DNA of 45,303 bases, from positions 1 to 45,303 of the IMG/VR virus record IMGVR_UViG_3300027714_000034; one strand, written 5' to 3'. Positions within the stretch are counted from its first letter, which is position 1. Each line of letters begins with the position of its first letter. This document shows, piece by piece, positions 21,659 to 29,922 of this stretch. The stretch is from a virus. The notes beneath the pieces were generated by a model. It worked only from the letters and a program-made list of their open reading frames with translations. It did not search any database and was not told where the DNA came from. The translations under genes were made by a program, and so were the position numbers.

Positions 21659-22120
21659 ATGTCTCAGGCTGTCAAAACAGCAGTCGCCACAATGTTGAAA
21701 GCGATGCGAAGACAGTCGGACGATGTTCGATATTTCGCAATCCCGGTGGAGCCCCGGCCAGCGTCAAGGCCGAGGGTCACCAAGTGGGGAACCTATTTCG
21801 GGAAACCTTACACCGAGTTCCGTCAACTGGCGCAACCCTACGCAAACGCCTACCACGCGAGGCCACCCATCACGGGACCTGTCGCCATCCTGATCGAGAC
21901 CGTCTGCACAAAACCCAAAAGCGGGAAGCTAAAACACCCCCGGGGAGATGTGGACAACTACGTCAAGGGCGTCATGGACGTCATGACCAAGTCGGGAACA
22001 TTTTGGAATGACGACGTGCAGGTGGTCAGCCTCCACGCATTCAAACGCTATTGCGACCCCCTAACCAGTGAGGCCCCCGGGTCTCATGTCTATCTATACG
22101 AGGTCACAGAGAAACATTGA
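21659..22120 (+). CDS. rusA-like: RusA-type Holliday junction resolvase / endodeoxyribonuclease
   Basis: 153 residues. The metal-binding core GDVDNYVKGVMDVM, a spacer, then FWNDDVQV is the RusA signature (catalytic aspartates in DxDN and DDxQV). The upstream RPRVTKWGTYFGKPY and KPKSGKLKHPRGD are also typical. It cuts branched DNA before packaging, the task of gp3 in T7. ATG 21659 follows AGGTCCGGG, shortly after the SSB stop. Confidence 0.88.
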   Translation: MSQAVKTAVATMLKAMRRQSDDVRYFAIPVEPRPASRPRVTKWGTYFGKPYTEFRQLAQPYANAYHARPPITGPVAILIETVCTKPKSGKLKHPRGDVDNYVKGVMDVMTKSGTFWNDDVQVVSLHAFKRYCDPLTSEAPGSHVYLYEVTEKH

Positions 22121-22224
22121 ACAATCAAGATCACAGAGCTCCGAAACAAATAAGAGCGGGCGCCTACATGTTGGCGCTCAGCACTTTAATAATCATGAGC
22201 TCGACCTTTCACCAACTTATTTGA
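22117..22224 (+). CDS. 35-residue membrane peptide (TTG start)
   Basis: TTG 22117 overlaps the RusA stop (TTGA). Polar start (NNQDHRAPKQIRAG), then a hydrophobic helix (AYMLALSTLIIMSSTF). The overlap and hydrophobicity support it, but the ribosome site (GAGG eleven bases upstream) is average. A GCGCC/GGCGC hairpin lies within it. Confidence 0.35.
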   Translation: MNNQDHRAPKQIRAGAYMLALSTLIIMSSTFHQLI

Positions 22225-22242
22225 ACCAAAAAGGATTCCATC

Positions 22243-22467
22243 ATGACACCACAAGATTCAAGCCTCGAGAACCACCTCCGTCGAATCGGCTCAATCACCG
22301 CAGTCGAAGCGGCGACCCTTTACAAGGTCAGATCGATCACCAGCAACATCCACAGACTGCGTCGCGCAGGTCTGGAGATCGTGACGGATTTCAAGCGAGA
22401 CATCACGGGGCAGAAATACGCCCGGTATTTATTCAAAGGAGACAACGATGCTGGACTTCACTCATAG
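22243..22467 (+). CDS. Small HTH DNA-binding protein (HTH_39-like)
   Basis: 74 residues from ATG 22243 (SD AAAGGA). The core GSITAVEAATLYKVRSITSNIHRLRRAGLEI is a helix-turn-helix of the type found in many phage replication regions, with a C-terminal wing (VTDFKRDITGQKYARYLF). It may regulate nearby genes or assist initiation; the target is unknown. It overlaps the next gene by 20 bases. Confidence 0.7.
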   Translation: MTPQDSSLENHLRRIGSITAVEAATLYKVRSITSNIHRLRRAGLEIVTDFKRDITGQKYARYLFKGDNDAGLHS

Positions 22468-22657
22468 GCTGCGCCGGATTCTGGGCAGCCTGATCATGGG
22501 ATTTGGAATTGTGGTCCTACTGATCGGCACCGCTGTTTTGTATGTCGGCGCATGGTTTGCAGGCTCACCGTTCAAAGTGGCGGTCGAGGACCTGTCGACT
22601 GAGGACCTCAAAAAATACTATCGCGAGCAAATGGAGCGCGACAAGGAGGGCCCGTGA
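22448..22657 (+). CDS. Small single-pass membrane protein
   Basis: 69 residues. One strong transmembrane helix (IMGFGIVVLLIGTAVLYVGAW) follows a basic N-terminus (HRLRRILGS), so the C-terminal acidic helix (VEDLSTEDLKKYYREQMERD) would face the periplasm. ATG 22448 has AAAGGAG eight bases before it. The next gene overlaps by GTGA. Function unknown. Confidence 0.65.
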   Translation: MLDFTHRLRRILGSLIMGFGIVVLLIGTAVLYVGAWFAGSPFKVAVEDLSTEDLKKYYREQMERDKEGP

Positions 22658-22842
22658 CTGAGTCGCTATTTAATCAAAGTTGCGAGGTCGAGGATCTCGC
22701 TATTGATTATGTCAATTTCATCAAGCACCTCGAGGAGCTGAAGAACCCCGAGCGTCCAACGCTCCGGGAGTTTGCTATTTGGCGTAATCAGGAATTTGAA
22801 GCTCGCGACGAGTTCACAAACCCGATCCCCTCGGTCCACTAA
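22654..22842 (+). CDS. Small acidic hypothetical protein (GTG start)
   Basis: 62 residues from GTG 22654, overlapping the previous stop and preceded by AAGGAGG. Helical (CEVEDLAIDYVNFIKHLEEL, LREFAIWRNQEFEARDEF). No family recognised. Probably translated by coupling with the membrane protein before it. Confidence 0.6.
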   Translation: MTESLFNQSCEVEDLAIDYVNFIKHLEELKNPERPTLREFAIWRNQEFEARDEFTNPIPSVH

Positions 22843-22864
22843 GTAAACACCGCGAACCCTCTCA

Positions 22865-22887
22865 GGGCTCCAAGCCCTTGGAGGGCT
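22865..22887 (+). promoter_or_regulatory. Alternative hairpins over the ribosome site of the GIY-YIG gene
   Basis: CTCCAA (22868-22873) pairs with TTGGAG (22878-22883), which holds the Shine-Dalgarno GGAGGG. Two competing stems exist: GGGCT (22865) with AGCCC (22873), and AGCCC (22873) with GGGCT (22883). Two of the three would hide the ribosome site and one would free it. ATG 22893 follows. Confidence 0.6.
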
Positions 22888-22892
22888 TCCCC

Positions 22893-23345
22893 ATGTCTGA
22901 CGCAAAACCGATCAGCTATGTCTACTGCATCACCAACCGAATCAATCACAAATTTTATGTCGGCAGCCATTGCGGCAGTGACCCTCACTATTTTGGTTCG
23001 GGAACTGGCCTTAAAAGGGCGATCAAAAAATATGGTCGCCACAACTTTTTCAAAGAAATTCTGCACCACTGCGCCGACCACCAGATGGAAGAGGAGCGGC
23101 TACTGCTGGCCCTCGATGCTGCCAGAAATCCGCAAATGTACAACCTGATCACCAGCGCACACGGCGGCACAGCCGGGCTCATTCACACCGAGGAGAGAAA
23201 ACGACTGATGAGCGCAAAGCACAGCGGCGAGAACAATCCCAATTTCGGGCGAAAGAGATCCGCAGCCTGCAGAAAAAAGACCTCAGACGCTCAACACCGA
23301 CGCTGGGCCAAATATCGAAACCAACAAGCAAACCGCCAAAACTAA
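22893..23345 (+). CDS. GIY-YIG endonuclease with NUMOD3 motif (probable homing endonuclease)
   Basis: 150 residues. The nuclease motif is YVYCITNRINHKFYVGSH, followed by FGSGTGLKRAIKKYG and a catalytic-type E (EEERLLL). The C-terminal HSGENNPNFGRKR is a NUMOD3 DNA-binding module typical of free-standing homing endonucleases (SegB/I-TevI relatives). ATG 22893 is preferred over TTG 22878 because GGAGGG lies seven bases upstream. It is inserted between small early genes and the primase-helicase; its target is unknown. Confidence 0.85.
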   Translation: MSDAKPISYVYCITNRINHKFYVGSHCGSDPHYFGSGTGLKRAIKKYGRHNFFKEILHHCADHQMEEERLLLALDAARNPQMYNLITSAHGGTAGLIHTEERKRLMSAKHSGENNPNFGRKRSAACRKKTSDAQHRRWAKYRNQQANRQN

Positions 23346-23355
23346 GGAGGCACCA

Positions 23356-25011
23356 ATGGAGACACCAACCGAATCACTATTCATCGAGCACAGCAGCTGC
23401 AGCTCATGCAACTCATCGGACGCGAACGCAATTTACTCAGACCACTCATTCTGTTTCGCGTGCGAGAAGCACGTCAATCTCACCGATTCGGGTGAGCCGA
23501 TTACACCGATCCAAACGGCTCAAAACACGACGTCGTCGGGCGTCAACTTTATCAAAGGGGACTATCAGGCGCTAAGAAAGCGGGGCATCTCCGAGCAGAC
23601 CTGTCGGGCCCTCGGGTATTCCGTCGGCGAGTATCAGGGCAAGCCGTGCCACATCGCCCCCATAACTGACAGCAAGGGTCGACTGGTTGCCCAGAAGCTC
23701 AGGCTGCCGGGCAAGGACTTCAGGGTCCTCGGCGACCTCAAGGCTGGCGGTCTGGTATTCCAGAACAAATGCAAATCATCCGGGAAGCGGCTGGTCATCA
23801 CCGAGGGCGAGATCGATGCCCTCAGTTATGCAACGGTCGCCCCGGACTGGCCTGTCGTCAGCCTGCCAAATGGCTGCGCTGGTGGCGTCAAGGCCGTCAA
23901 GAAGTCCCTCGAGTTCTGTGAGGGATTCGACGAGGTTGTCCTGCTGCTGGATTCGGATGAGCCCGGGCGTGCTGCAGCCTTGGAAATCGCTGCGCTGCTG
24001 TCACCCGGCAAGTGCAAGATCGCCGAGCTGCCACTCAAGGACGCCAACGAGATGCTGGTGGCTGGGAGGGTCTCGGACCTGAAGCACGCGGTGTACAACG
24101 CCAAGCTATTCAGTCCCGAGGGCATCGTCCAAGGGCATGAGCTCACGGTCGCTGAGCTGCAGGCTGTCACTCCCAAAGGTTGCTCGATTCCATTCCCGCA
24201 GCTGCAGTCAATGATCCGAGGACTGCGCAAGCGGGAGCTGGTAATGATCTGCGCCGGGTCAGGAATCGGGAAGTCTACATTCACCCGGGAGCTCGGTTAT
24301 CACCTCGCAGTCGAGCACGGCCAGAAGGTTGGCTATGTGATGCTCGAGGAGAGTGTCGCCAAGACAGCGCAGGCAATGATCGCCATCGACAACAACGTGC
24401 CCCTCGGTGACCTGATGGAGGAGCCCACGATCCTGACGCAGGACCAGTGGGACACATCGTTTCAAAAGGTCGTCAAGCCCTCGGCGTTTTACGACAGCTT
24501 TGGATCGTCGGAGATCGACCCACTACTTTCGAAAGTTCGCTATCTCGCTGTCGGTCTGGGCTGTGATTTCGTCGTGCTCGATCACATGAGCATGGTCACG
24601 GCAGCGGGGCACGCAGACGAGCGCAAGAGCCTCGACGAATTAATGGTCAAGGCGCGCTCGCTTGTTGAGAACACCGGGATCGGTCTGATCGCCGTGTCAC
24701 ACATCAAGCGAGGCTCCGGGGACAAGTCATACAACGAAGGCGCACAGATTTCACTGACCAGTTTGAGAGGCTCCGCAGCTCTCGAGCAGCTGAGTGATGT
24801 CTGCATTGCTCTCGAGCGTGATCAGCAATCTGAGACGGAGGGTGACATCGCCCAGATCCGACTATTGAAGAACCGCCCATTCGGGCAAGTAGGACCAGCA
24901 GGCCACCTGATGTACGACGTCGCGACTGGCCGCATGAAACACCACGACAAGCAAGACGCACCACCCCAATCAGCCGACGGGTTCGACCCCTTCGACGACG
25001 TCCCCTTTTAA
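23356..25011 (+). CDS. Bifunctional primase-helicase (T7 gp4-like)
   Basis: 551 residues, close to T7 gp4A (566). It has an N-terminal zinc-binding domain with four cysteines (CSSC at 16-19 and CFAC at 34-37), then a TOPRIM core with ITEGEIDAL (E150) and LLLDSDEPGR. The RecA-like helicase carries Walker A GSGIGKST (301-308) and a Walker B-like CDFVVLDHMSM. The C-terminus is acidic (FDPFDDVPF), as in T7 where it contacts polymerase. It unwinds DNA and makes primers. SD AAGGAG precedes ATG 23356. Confidence 0.93.
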   Translation: METPTESLFIEHSSCSSCNSSDANAIYSDHSFCFACEKHVNLTDSGEPITPIQTAQNTTSSGVNFIKGDYQALRKRGISEQTCRALGYSVGEYQGKPCHIAPITDSKGRLVAQKLRLPGKDFRVLGDLKAGGLVFQNKCKSSGKRLVITEGEIDALSYATVAPDWPVVSLPNGCAGGVKAVKKSLEFCEGFDEVVLLLDSDEPGRAAALEIAALLSPGKCKIAELPLKDANEMLVAGRVSDLKHAVYNAKLFSPEGIVQGHELTVAELQAVTPKGCSIPFPQLQSMIRGLRKRELVMICAGSGIGKSTFTRELGYHLAVEHGQKVGYVMLEESVAKTAQAMIAIDNNVPLGDLMEEPTILTQDQWDTSFQKVVKPSAFYDSFGSSEIDPLLSKVRYLAVGLGCDFVVLDHMSMVTAAGHADERKSLDELMVKARSLVENTGIGLIAVSHIKRGSGDKSYNEGAQISLTSLRGSAALEQLSDVCIALERDQQSETEGDIAQIRLLKNRPFGQVGPAGHLMYDVATGRMKHHDKQDAPPQSADGFDPFDDVPF

Positions 25012-25040
25012 AACAAAAAACCAATGAGGAAATGCAGCAA

Positions 25041-26933
25041 ATGACACAAATGTCCGAATATCAAAAATATATAGCCCTGAGCCGATACGCCCGATGGATA
25101 CCTGAAGAGAATCGCAGGGAGTCGTGGGATGAGACCGTTGATCGCTACATGGAGAACGTGGTCGCTGGGAAAGTCGACCAAGCAACATTCGACGAGCTGC
25201 GCACTGCCATCGTCACACTGAATGTGATGCCATCGATGCGCGGCCTAATGACTGCAGGCGACGCAATGGACCGGGACAACACCTGCGCCTACAACTGCAG
25301 CTATTTGCCCATCGATGACCCGAAGTCATTCGACGAGGCGATGTTTATCCTGCTATGCGGGACGGGCGTCGGCTTCAGTGTCGAGCGTCAATATGTCTCA
25401 AAGCTGCCTGACGTGCCGGACGCTATGTTTGAAAGCCAGAGCACCATCGTGGTCCGAGATTCCAAAGAGGGCTGGGCCAAGGCCTACCGTCAATTGATCT
25501 CCCTGCTCTATGCAGGCGAGGTGCCCTTGTGGGACGTTTCGCAGGTTCGCCCGGCTGGCGCTAAGCTGAAGACATTCGGCGGCAGAGCGAGTGGCCCTGA
25601 GCCCCTCGAGGACCTGTTCCGATTCACCTGCGAGACATTCAAAGCAGCGGTCGGCACAAAGCTCACCTCGATCCAATGCCATGACATCATGTGCAAAATT
25701 GGTGAGGTTGTTGTCTGCGGTGGAGTGCGTCGTTCTGCGATGATCTCCCTGTCGAACCTCAGCGATGATCGTATGCGTCACGCCAAGTCGGGCCAGTGGT
25801 ACAACACGGACCCGCAACGTGCTCTGGCAAACAACTCGGTCTGCTACACCGAAAAGCCAGACATGGAGACATTCCTGCGCGAATGGTCGGCACTGGTTGA
25901 GTCTAAGTCGGGAGAGCGTGGTCTATTCAGTCGCCCGGCATCTCAAAAGCAGGCAGCCAAGAATGGACGCAGGGACGCGAATCGAGACTTCGGGACCAAC
26001 CCTTGCAGCGAGATAATCCTCAGACCTTACCAGTTCTGCAACCTCACCGAGGTCGTGGCACGCCCCGAGGACACCCGGGGGACTCTCGCCGAAAAGGTCA
26101 GGCTCGCAGCAATACTGGGCACCATCCAGTCGACGCTGGTTTATTTTCCATACCTCCGAAAGTGCTGGACCGACAACACCGCTGAGGAGCGGCTGCTCGG
26201 TGTGTCACTGACCGGGATCATGGACAACCGGGCGATCAGTCTCGGTGACAATGCTGAGTCTATTCTCGAGGAGCTCAAAGAGGTCGCCATTCTCACCAAC
26301 AAGGTCTGGGCCTATGAGTTCGGGATTCCTGTTTCTGCGGCGATTACCGCCGTAAAACCGAGCGGCACTGTCAGCCAACTGGTCGACAGCTCATCAGGTA
26401 TCCACACGCGGCATTCGGACTACTACATCCGGACCGTGCGTGGTGACAACAAGGACCCACTCACTCAGTTCCTCGCTGCCAGCGGTATCCCGAACGAGCC
26501 CTGCGCGATGGGTGGCACGACCACCGTGTTCAGTTTCCCCACCAAAGCACCGGAGGGAGCAGTCACGAGGGACGACGTCGATGCAATCAAACAGCTGGAG
26601 ATCTGGCTGATGTATCAGCGCCACTGGTGTGAGCACAAACCCTCAGTGACCATCACGGTCCGCAACGACGAATGGATGAAGGTCGGCGCGTGGGTGTTTG
26701 AGCACTTCGATGAGATGTCAGGTGTGTCATTCCTGCCGCACTCTGATCACAGCTACAAACAAGCGCCATATCAAGAATGCACTCAGGAAGTCTATGAGAC
26801 CGCACTGGCAATCATGCCGACAGGGATCGACTGGACCGGACTGCAAGAGTTCGAAATGGAAGACACCACGACCAGCAGCCAGACCCTCGCCTGTACGGGC
26901 AGCGTCTGCGAGATGGTCGACATCGGCAGCTAA
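25041..26933 (+). CDS. nrdJ-like: Class II (adenosylcobalamin-dependent) ribonucleoside-triphosphate reductase
   Basis: 630 residues. It makes deoxynucleotides for phage DNA using host vitamin B12. The cysteine layout matches Lactobacillus RTPR: C86 (NCSY), C322 in NPCSE with E324, C333 (QFCN, eleven residues on as in C408/C419), and a C-terminal pair C618/C623 five residues apart as in C731/C736. LLCGTGVGFSVE and GGVRRSAMISLSN are also typical. It is shorter than RTPR (739). I chose ATG 25041 because GAGGA lies ten bases upstream; ATG 25032 is too close. It sits between helicase and polymerase and needs no small subunit. Confidence 0.9.
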   Translation: MTQMSEYQKYIALSRYARWIPEENRRESWDETVDRYMENVVAGKVDQATFDELRTAIVTLNVMPSMRGLMTAGDAMDRDNTCAYNCSYLPIDDPKSFDEAMFILLCGTGVGFSVERQYVSKLPDVPDAMFESQSTIVVRDSKEGWAKAYRQLISLLYAGEVPLWDVSQVRPAGAKLKTFGGRASGPEPLEDLFRFTCETFKAAVGTKLTSIQCHDIMCKIGEVVVCGGVRRSAMISLSNLSDDRMRHAKSGQWYNTDPQRALANNSVCYTEKPDMETFLREWSALVESKSGERGLFSRPASQKQAAKNGRRDANRDFGTNPCSEIILRPYQFCNLTEVVARPEDTRGTLAEKVRLAAILGTIQSTLVYFPYLRKCWTDNTAEERLLGVSLTGIMDNRAISLGDNAESILEELKEVAILTNKVWAYEFGIPVSAAITAVKPSGTVSQLVDSSSGIHTRHSDYYIRTVRGDNKDPLTQFLAASGIPNEPCAMGGTTTVFSFPTKAPEGAVTRDDVDAIKQLEIWLMYQRHWCEHKPSVTITVRNDEWMKVGAWVFEHFDEMSGVSFLPHSDHSYKQAPYQECTQEVYETALAIMPTGIDWTGLQEFEMEDTTTSSQTLACTGSVCEMVDIGS

Positions 26934-26940
26934 ACACTGA

Positions 26941-26963
26941 AGGGCCCTCCGGGGCCCTTTTTT
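26941..26963 (+). terminator. Intrinsic terminator with TCCG tetraloop after the reductase
   Basis: AGGGCCC (26941-26947), TCCG, GGGCCCT (26952-26958), then six T ending at 26963. This is the one member of the GGCCC-TCCG-GGGCC family with a proper T-tract. Confidence 0.85.
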
Positions 26964-26996
26964 ACCATTACGAAACCGCCCAAAACTGGAGGCACC

Positions 26997-28889
26997 ATGA
27001 AGACACTGATTTTTGATTTGGAGACAGACGGTTTTGTCGACACCATGACCACGATCTGGTCCTGCGGTATCGGCTGCCCTGTCACTGGAGAGGTGACAAC
27101 CTACACCGACTATTCCGATGACTACCCATCACTGGCCGAAGGCCTGCAGCGGCTCAAAGATGCCGACAGGGTAGTTGCACACAATCTCATCGGGTTTGAT
27201 TTCTGGGCACTGAGGAAACTGCACCCGGACGTCATCACCCTCAATAAATGCTGGGACACATTAATCGTCAGCCAGCTGCTGGACCCTGAGCGTCGATCGC
27301 ACGCGATCAAATCATTCGGGGCTGAGTACGGATCACCGAAGGGCGACTTCAAAAACTTCCTGATGGAGCCTGAGCCTGACAAAACACGGGCCGAGGTATT
27401 CAAGCAGATGTTTGACTATTGCGAAATCGACGTCGAGATCAATATCCGGATCTACCGGGAGCTGCAGAAACAGCTCAAGGCCGATCTGTACTACAACAAA
27501 ATCGACTGGCGACAGGCCATCGATCTCGAGCACAAAACCTGCTGGTGTCTATCGCTGCAGAGTGCTCACGGGTTTCGACTGGACCTCGATGCTGCCAGAG
27601 ATCTCGAGGGCAAGCTCCGCGAGGAGTCAATCATGCTCGAGCGGGATCTGCAGGACACTTTCCCGCCGAAGTACATCCCGGCCAAAGGCAACTGGACGCA
27701 CGAGGAGCATCGCTGGGCCAACATTGAAACAACGACACCCAAGGTCGGCAACAAGACTCGGGGGATTGTCGCGGGCGCACCCTACACCAAAATTGCGCTG
27801 CAGGTATTCAATGCCGGGTCGAGGTTACAGATCGTTTATCGATTATCGAGCAAGTACCAGAAGTGGAAACCCAGCAAGTTCACCCCCAGCGGCATGGCTC
27901 AGATCGATGAGTCGGTCCTGAAAAACATGCGGGTCCCCGAGGCTACACCGCTGAGTCGTTATTTCACGGTGACCAAGAGCCTTTCGCAGCTCGCCGATGG
28001 CAAGAACGGTTGGCTCAAGCTCGAGAAGGATGGACGGGTTCATGGCCGGGTCAAATCGGTTGGCTGTCGGACTCACAGGATGTCGCATTTTTATCCGAAC
28101 ATGGCTCAGGTCGAGAAGAAGGACATTCGGATGCGACAGGTCTGGGTGCCGGACCACGGTCACAAGCTGGTCGGCTGCGATGCCTCCGGGCTCGAGCTGC
28201 GAATGCTGGCCTCATTTCTTGCAATCTGGGACGGTGGCAGCTATGCCGAGGCGGTCATCCACGGGAACAACGCGGAGGGCACCGACGCCCACTCAAGGAC
28301 CCAGAGACTCGCCGGGCTCTATGACAGAAACAGCGCAAAATCTCTGATCTACGCATACTTGTATGGGGCCGGAAATCTGAAGCTCGCCGAGATATTGTCA
28401 GACGATGCGAAAAGAGCGGGGCAATCCCCCAAGGCAATCAACCACAAAAACGGGAAGGTTGTCCGGGACAAATTGCTCAGAGGTATTACCGGGCTCGAGA
28501 ACATCATCGCTGTCAGTCAGGAACGGGACAAACGGCAGAAGTGGCTCAAGGGTCTGGACGGTCGCAAGATAGCAACCAACGGGCAGCACTCAGCTCTCAA
28601 CACGCTGCTGCAGGGTGCTGGTGCCGTCGTCATGAAACAGGCGCTCGTCGAGTTTCATTTCAACGTCCTGCCTGCTCTCGGGCTGGTCGATGCTGACCAC
28701 ATGCCTGTCGGGTGGAACTACGTCGCTAACGTCCACGATGAGGTCCAGATGACTGCACAACCGGACATCGCCGAAACCCTCGGCAGCTCATTCTCAAAAG
28801 CAATCGAAATGGCGGGAGTCACTCTGAATCTCAGGTGCCCACTCGCTGGCGAACACATGGTCGGAAGCTCATGGGCCGACACACACTAG
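26997..28889 (+). CDS. Family A DNA polymerase (T7 gp5-like)
   Basis: 630 residues. N-terminal 3'-5' exonuclease with D7 and E9 in IFDLETDG. Polymerase motif A is DASGLELRMLA (D395), motif B AKSLIYAYLYGAG (K448, Y452), motif C VHDEVQM (H580, D581). T7 reads DASGLELR, KTFIYGFLYGAG and VHDEIQ at the same places. The residue equivalent to E. coli Phe762 is tyrosine. T7 gp5 is 704 residues; the thioredoxin-binding loop is not evident. It replicates the genome with the gp4-like helicase. Confidence 0.95.
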   Translation: MKTLIFDLETDGFVDTMTTIWSCGIGCPVTGEVTTYTDYSDDYPSLAEGLQRLKDADRVVAHNLIGFDFWALRKLHPDVITLNKCWDTLIVSQLLDPERRSHAIKSFGAEYGSPKGDFKNFLMEPEPDKTRAEVFKQMFDYCEIDVEINIRIYRELQKQLKADLYYNKIDWRQAIDLEHKTCWCLSLQSAHGFRLDLDAARDLEGKLREESIMLERDLQDTFPPKYIPAKGNWTHEEHRWANIETTTPKVGNKTRGIVAGAPYTKIALQVFNAGSRLQIVYRLSSKYQKWKPSKFTPSGMAQIDESVLKNMRVPEATPLSRYFTVTKSLSQLADGKNGWLKLEKDGRVHGRVKSVGCRTHRMSHFYPNMAQVEKKDIRMRQVWVPDHGHKLVGCDASGLELRMLASFLAIWDGGSYAEAVIHGNNAEGTDAHSRTQRLAGLYDRNSAKSLIYAYLYGAGNLKLAEILSDDAKRAGQSPKAINHKNGKVVRDKLLRGITGLENIIAVSQERDKRQKWLKGLDGRKIATNGQHSALNTLLQGAGAVVMKQALVEFHFNVLPALGLVDADHMPVGWNYVANVHDEVQMTAQPDIAETLGSSFSKAIEMAGVTLNLRCPLAGEHMVGSSWADTH

Positions 28890-28898
28890 GAGACAAAA

Positions 28899-29681
28899 AT
28901 GGAACCAATCGACAAGGTGGCGCTGCTCGACGCAGACGTCATCAACTATGTTGCGAGCTCATCAGCACAGCGGGATTTTGGTGGTGAGATCTGGACTGAC
29001 ATCAGCTCGGCAATCGCCGACGCTGAGGAACAGATTGAGAAGGAAATGCGACAGGCTGGCTGCAACTCGGTCATCCTTGTTTACTCACCGAAAACATCTA
29101 CCAACTGGCGCAAGCTGATCATGCCTGCCTACAAGATGAACCGCAAAGCAAAGCCAAAGCCTATCTGTTACGGGGAGCTGCGCACAGCACTCGAGGCACG
29201 TTATGACCACATATCCATCGACTGGCTCGAGGGCGACGATCTGTTTCACATGCTCCATCGAAAGATCCCGGACAGTGTCATCGTGTCAATCGACAAGGAC
29301 ATGTTCACGCTTCCAGATGCTCAGTATCTGCGGCCCCATGTCATGGCGTGGCCAGAGTACACCACAGAGTCTGACGCCAATCATTTCTGGCTCACTCAGG
29401 TTCTCATGGGCGACAGCACGGATGGCTACAAGGGCCTGATGGGCTGCGGTCCTAAAGGTGCGCACGCGCTGCTCAAGGACTATTGGGTCGGTGAGTATTT
29501 TGATTTTAAAGAAGCATGGGGCGCTGTTGTGGCAGCCTACAAAGCAAAAGGGCAGGACAACTACCTCGAGCAGGCGCAGATGGCTCGTATCCTTCGCGAG
29601 GGAGACTACGACAGCCTGAACAGAGCCATCCGGCTATTCAACCCGGACGAGGAACAGTGGTTATACCTCCCGGACGTCTAA
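28899..29681 (+). CDS. 5'-3' exonuclease (T7 gp6/FEN-like)
   Basis: 260 residues. FEN/PIN-type acidic sites: D11 and D13 (LLDADV), EGDDLFHML, VSIDKDM, then the helix-hairpin-helix-type GDSTDGYKGLMGCGPKGA. It removes RNA primers and supplies recombination ends. SD AGGAGAC precedes ATG 28899, nine bases after the polymerase stop. Its stop codon abuts the candidate phage promoter A. Confidence 0.88.
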   Translation: MEPIDKVALLDADVINYVASSSAQRDFGGEIWTDISSAIADAEEQIEKEMRQAGCNSVILVYSPKTSTNWRKLIMPAYKMNRKAKPKPICYGELRTALEARYDHISIDWLEGDDLFHMLHRKIPDSVIVSIDKDMFTLPDAQYLRPHVMAWPEYTTESDANHFWLTQVLMGDSTDGYKGLMGCGPKGAHALLKDYWVGEYFDFKEAWGAVVAAYKAKGQDNYLEQAQMARILREGDYDSLNRAIRLFNPDEEQWLYLPDV

Positions 29682-29707
29682 TCGGTCACACAAACCCTCC
29701 CTATAGA
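29681..29707 (+). promoter_or_regulatory. Candidate phage RNA polymerase promoter A
   Basis: ATCGGTCACACAAACCCTCC followed by CTATAGA, with the first base shared with the exonuclease stop. AACCCTCCCTATAGAAGGAG compares directly with the T3 consensus AACCCTCACTAAAGGGAGA. It is the partner of promoter B (24 of 27 identical). Initiation is expected at G29706. It stands at the border between replication and late genes. Confidence 0.75.
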
Positions 29708-29898
29708 AGGAGGAATCGATTTTACATGTTGCAACCACGTCGATGTCCTAAGTGACTGCCAAGGAACCTAATTCGGAGCCTGTATTCCACAGAGAACCCC
29801 GCTACACCCAACCTTCGCCGAATAGGCCAGACTTACATGGAGTCTGACCGACTTTTATCAAAAAGCAGCCCGAGACCTCAAAGCCTCGGGCTTTTTTT
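29706..29898 (+). ncRNA. Candidate ~190-nt phage small RNA
   Basis: From the predicted start of promoter A to the terminator at 29867-29898 there is no gene longer than a nine-codon frame (29726-29755, with AAGGAGG upstream). A stem CAGACT/AGTCTG (29828-29846) precedes the terminator hairpin. Promoter, structured gene-free body and terminator together suggest a short stable transcript or an attenuated late leader. Confidence 0.45.
29867..29898 (+). terminator. Strong intrinsic terminator
   Basis: AGCCCGAG (29867-29874) pairs perfectly with CTCGGGCT (29885-29892), ten-base loop, then seven T. It lies 25 bases before the dNMP kinase start and would stop most transcription coming from the replication genes or from promoter A. 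Confidence 0.9.
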
Positions 29899-29922
29899 CA
29901 GTCAGAATCTGAGGAGATTACA

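Noticed and set aside
29726-29755. Nine-codon frame after promoter A as a gene
   Set aside because: It has a strong AAGGAGG but at 12 bases' distance, and it is too short to judge. It is mentioned only as part of the candidate small RNA.
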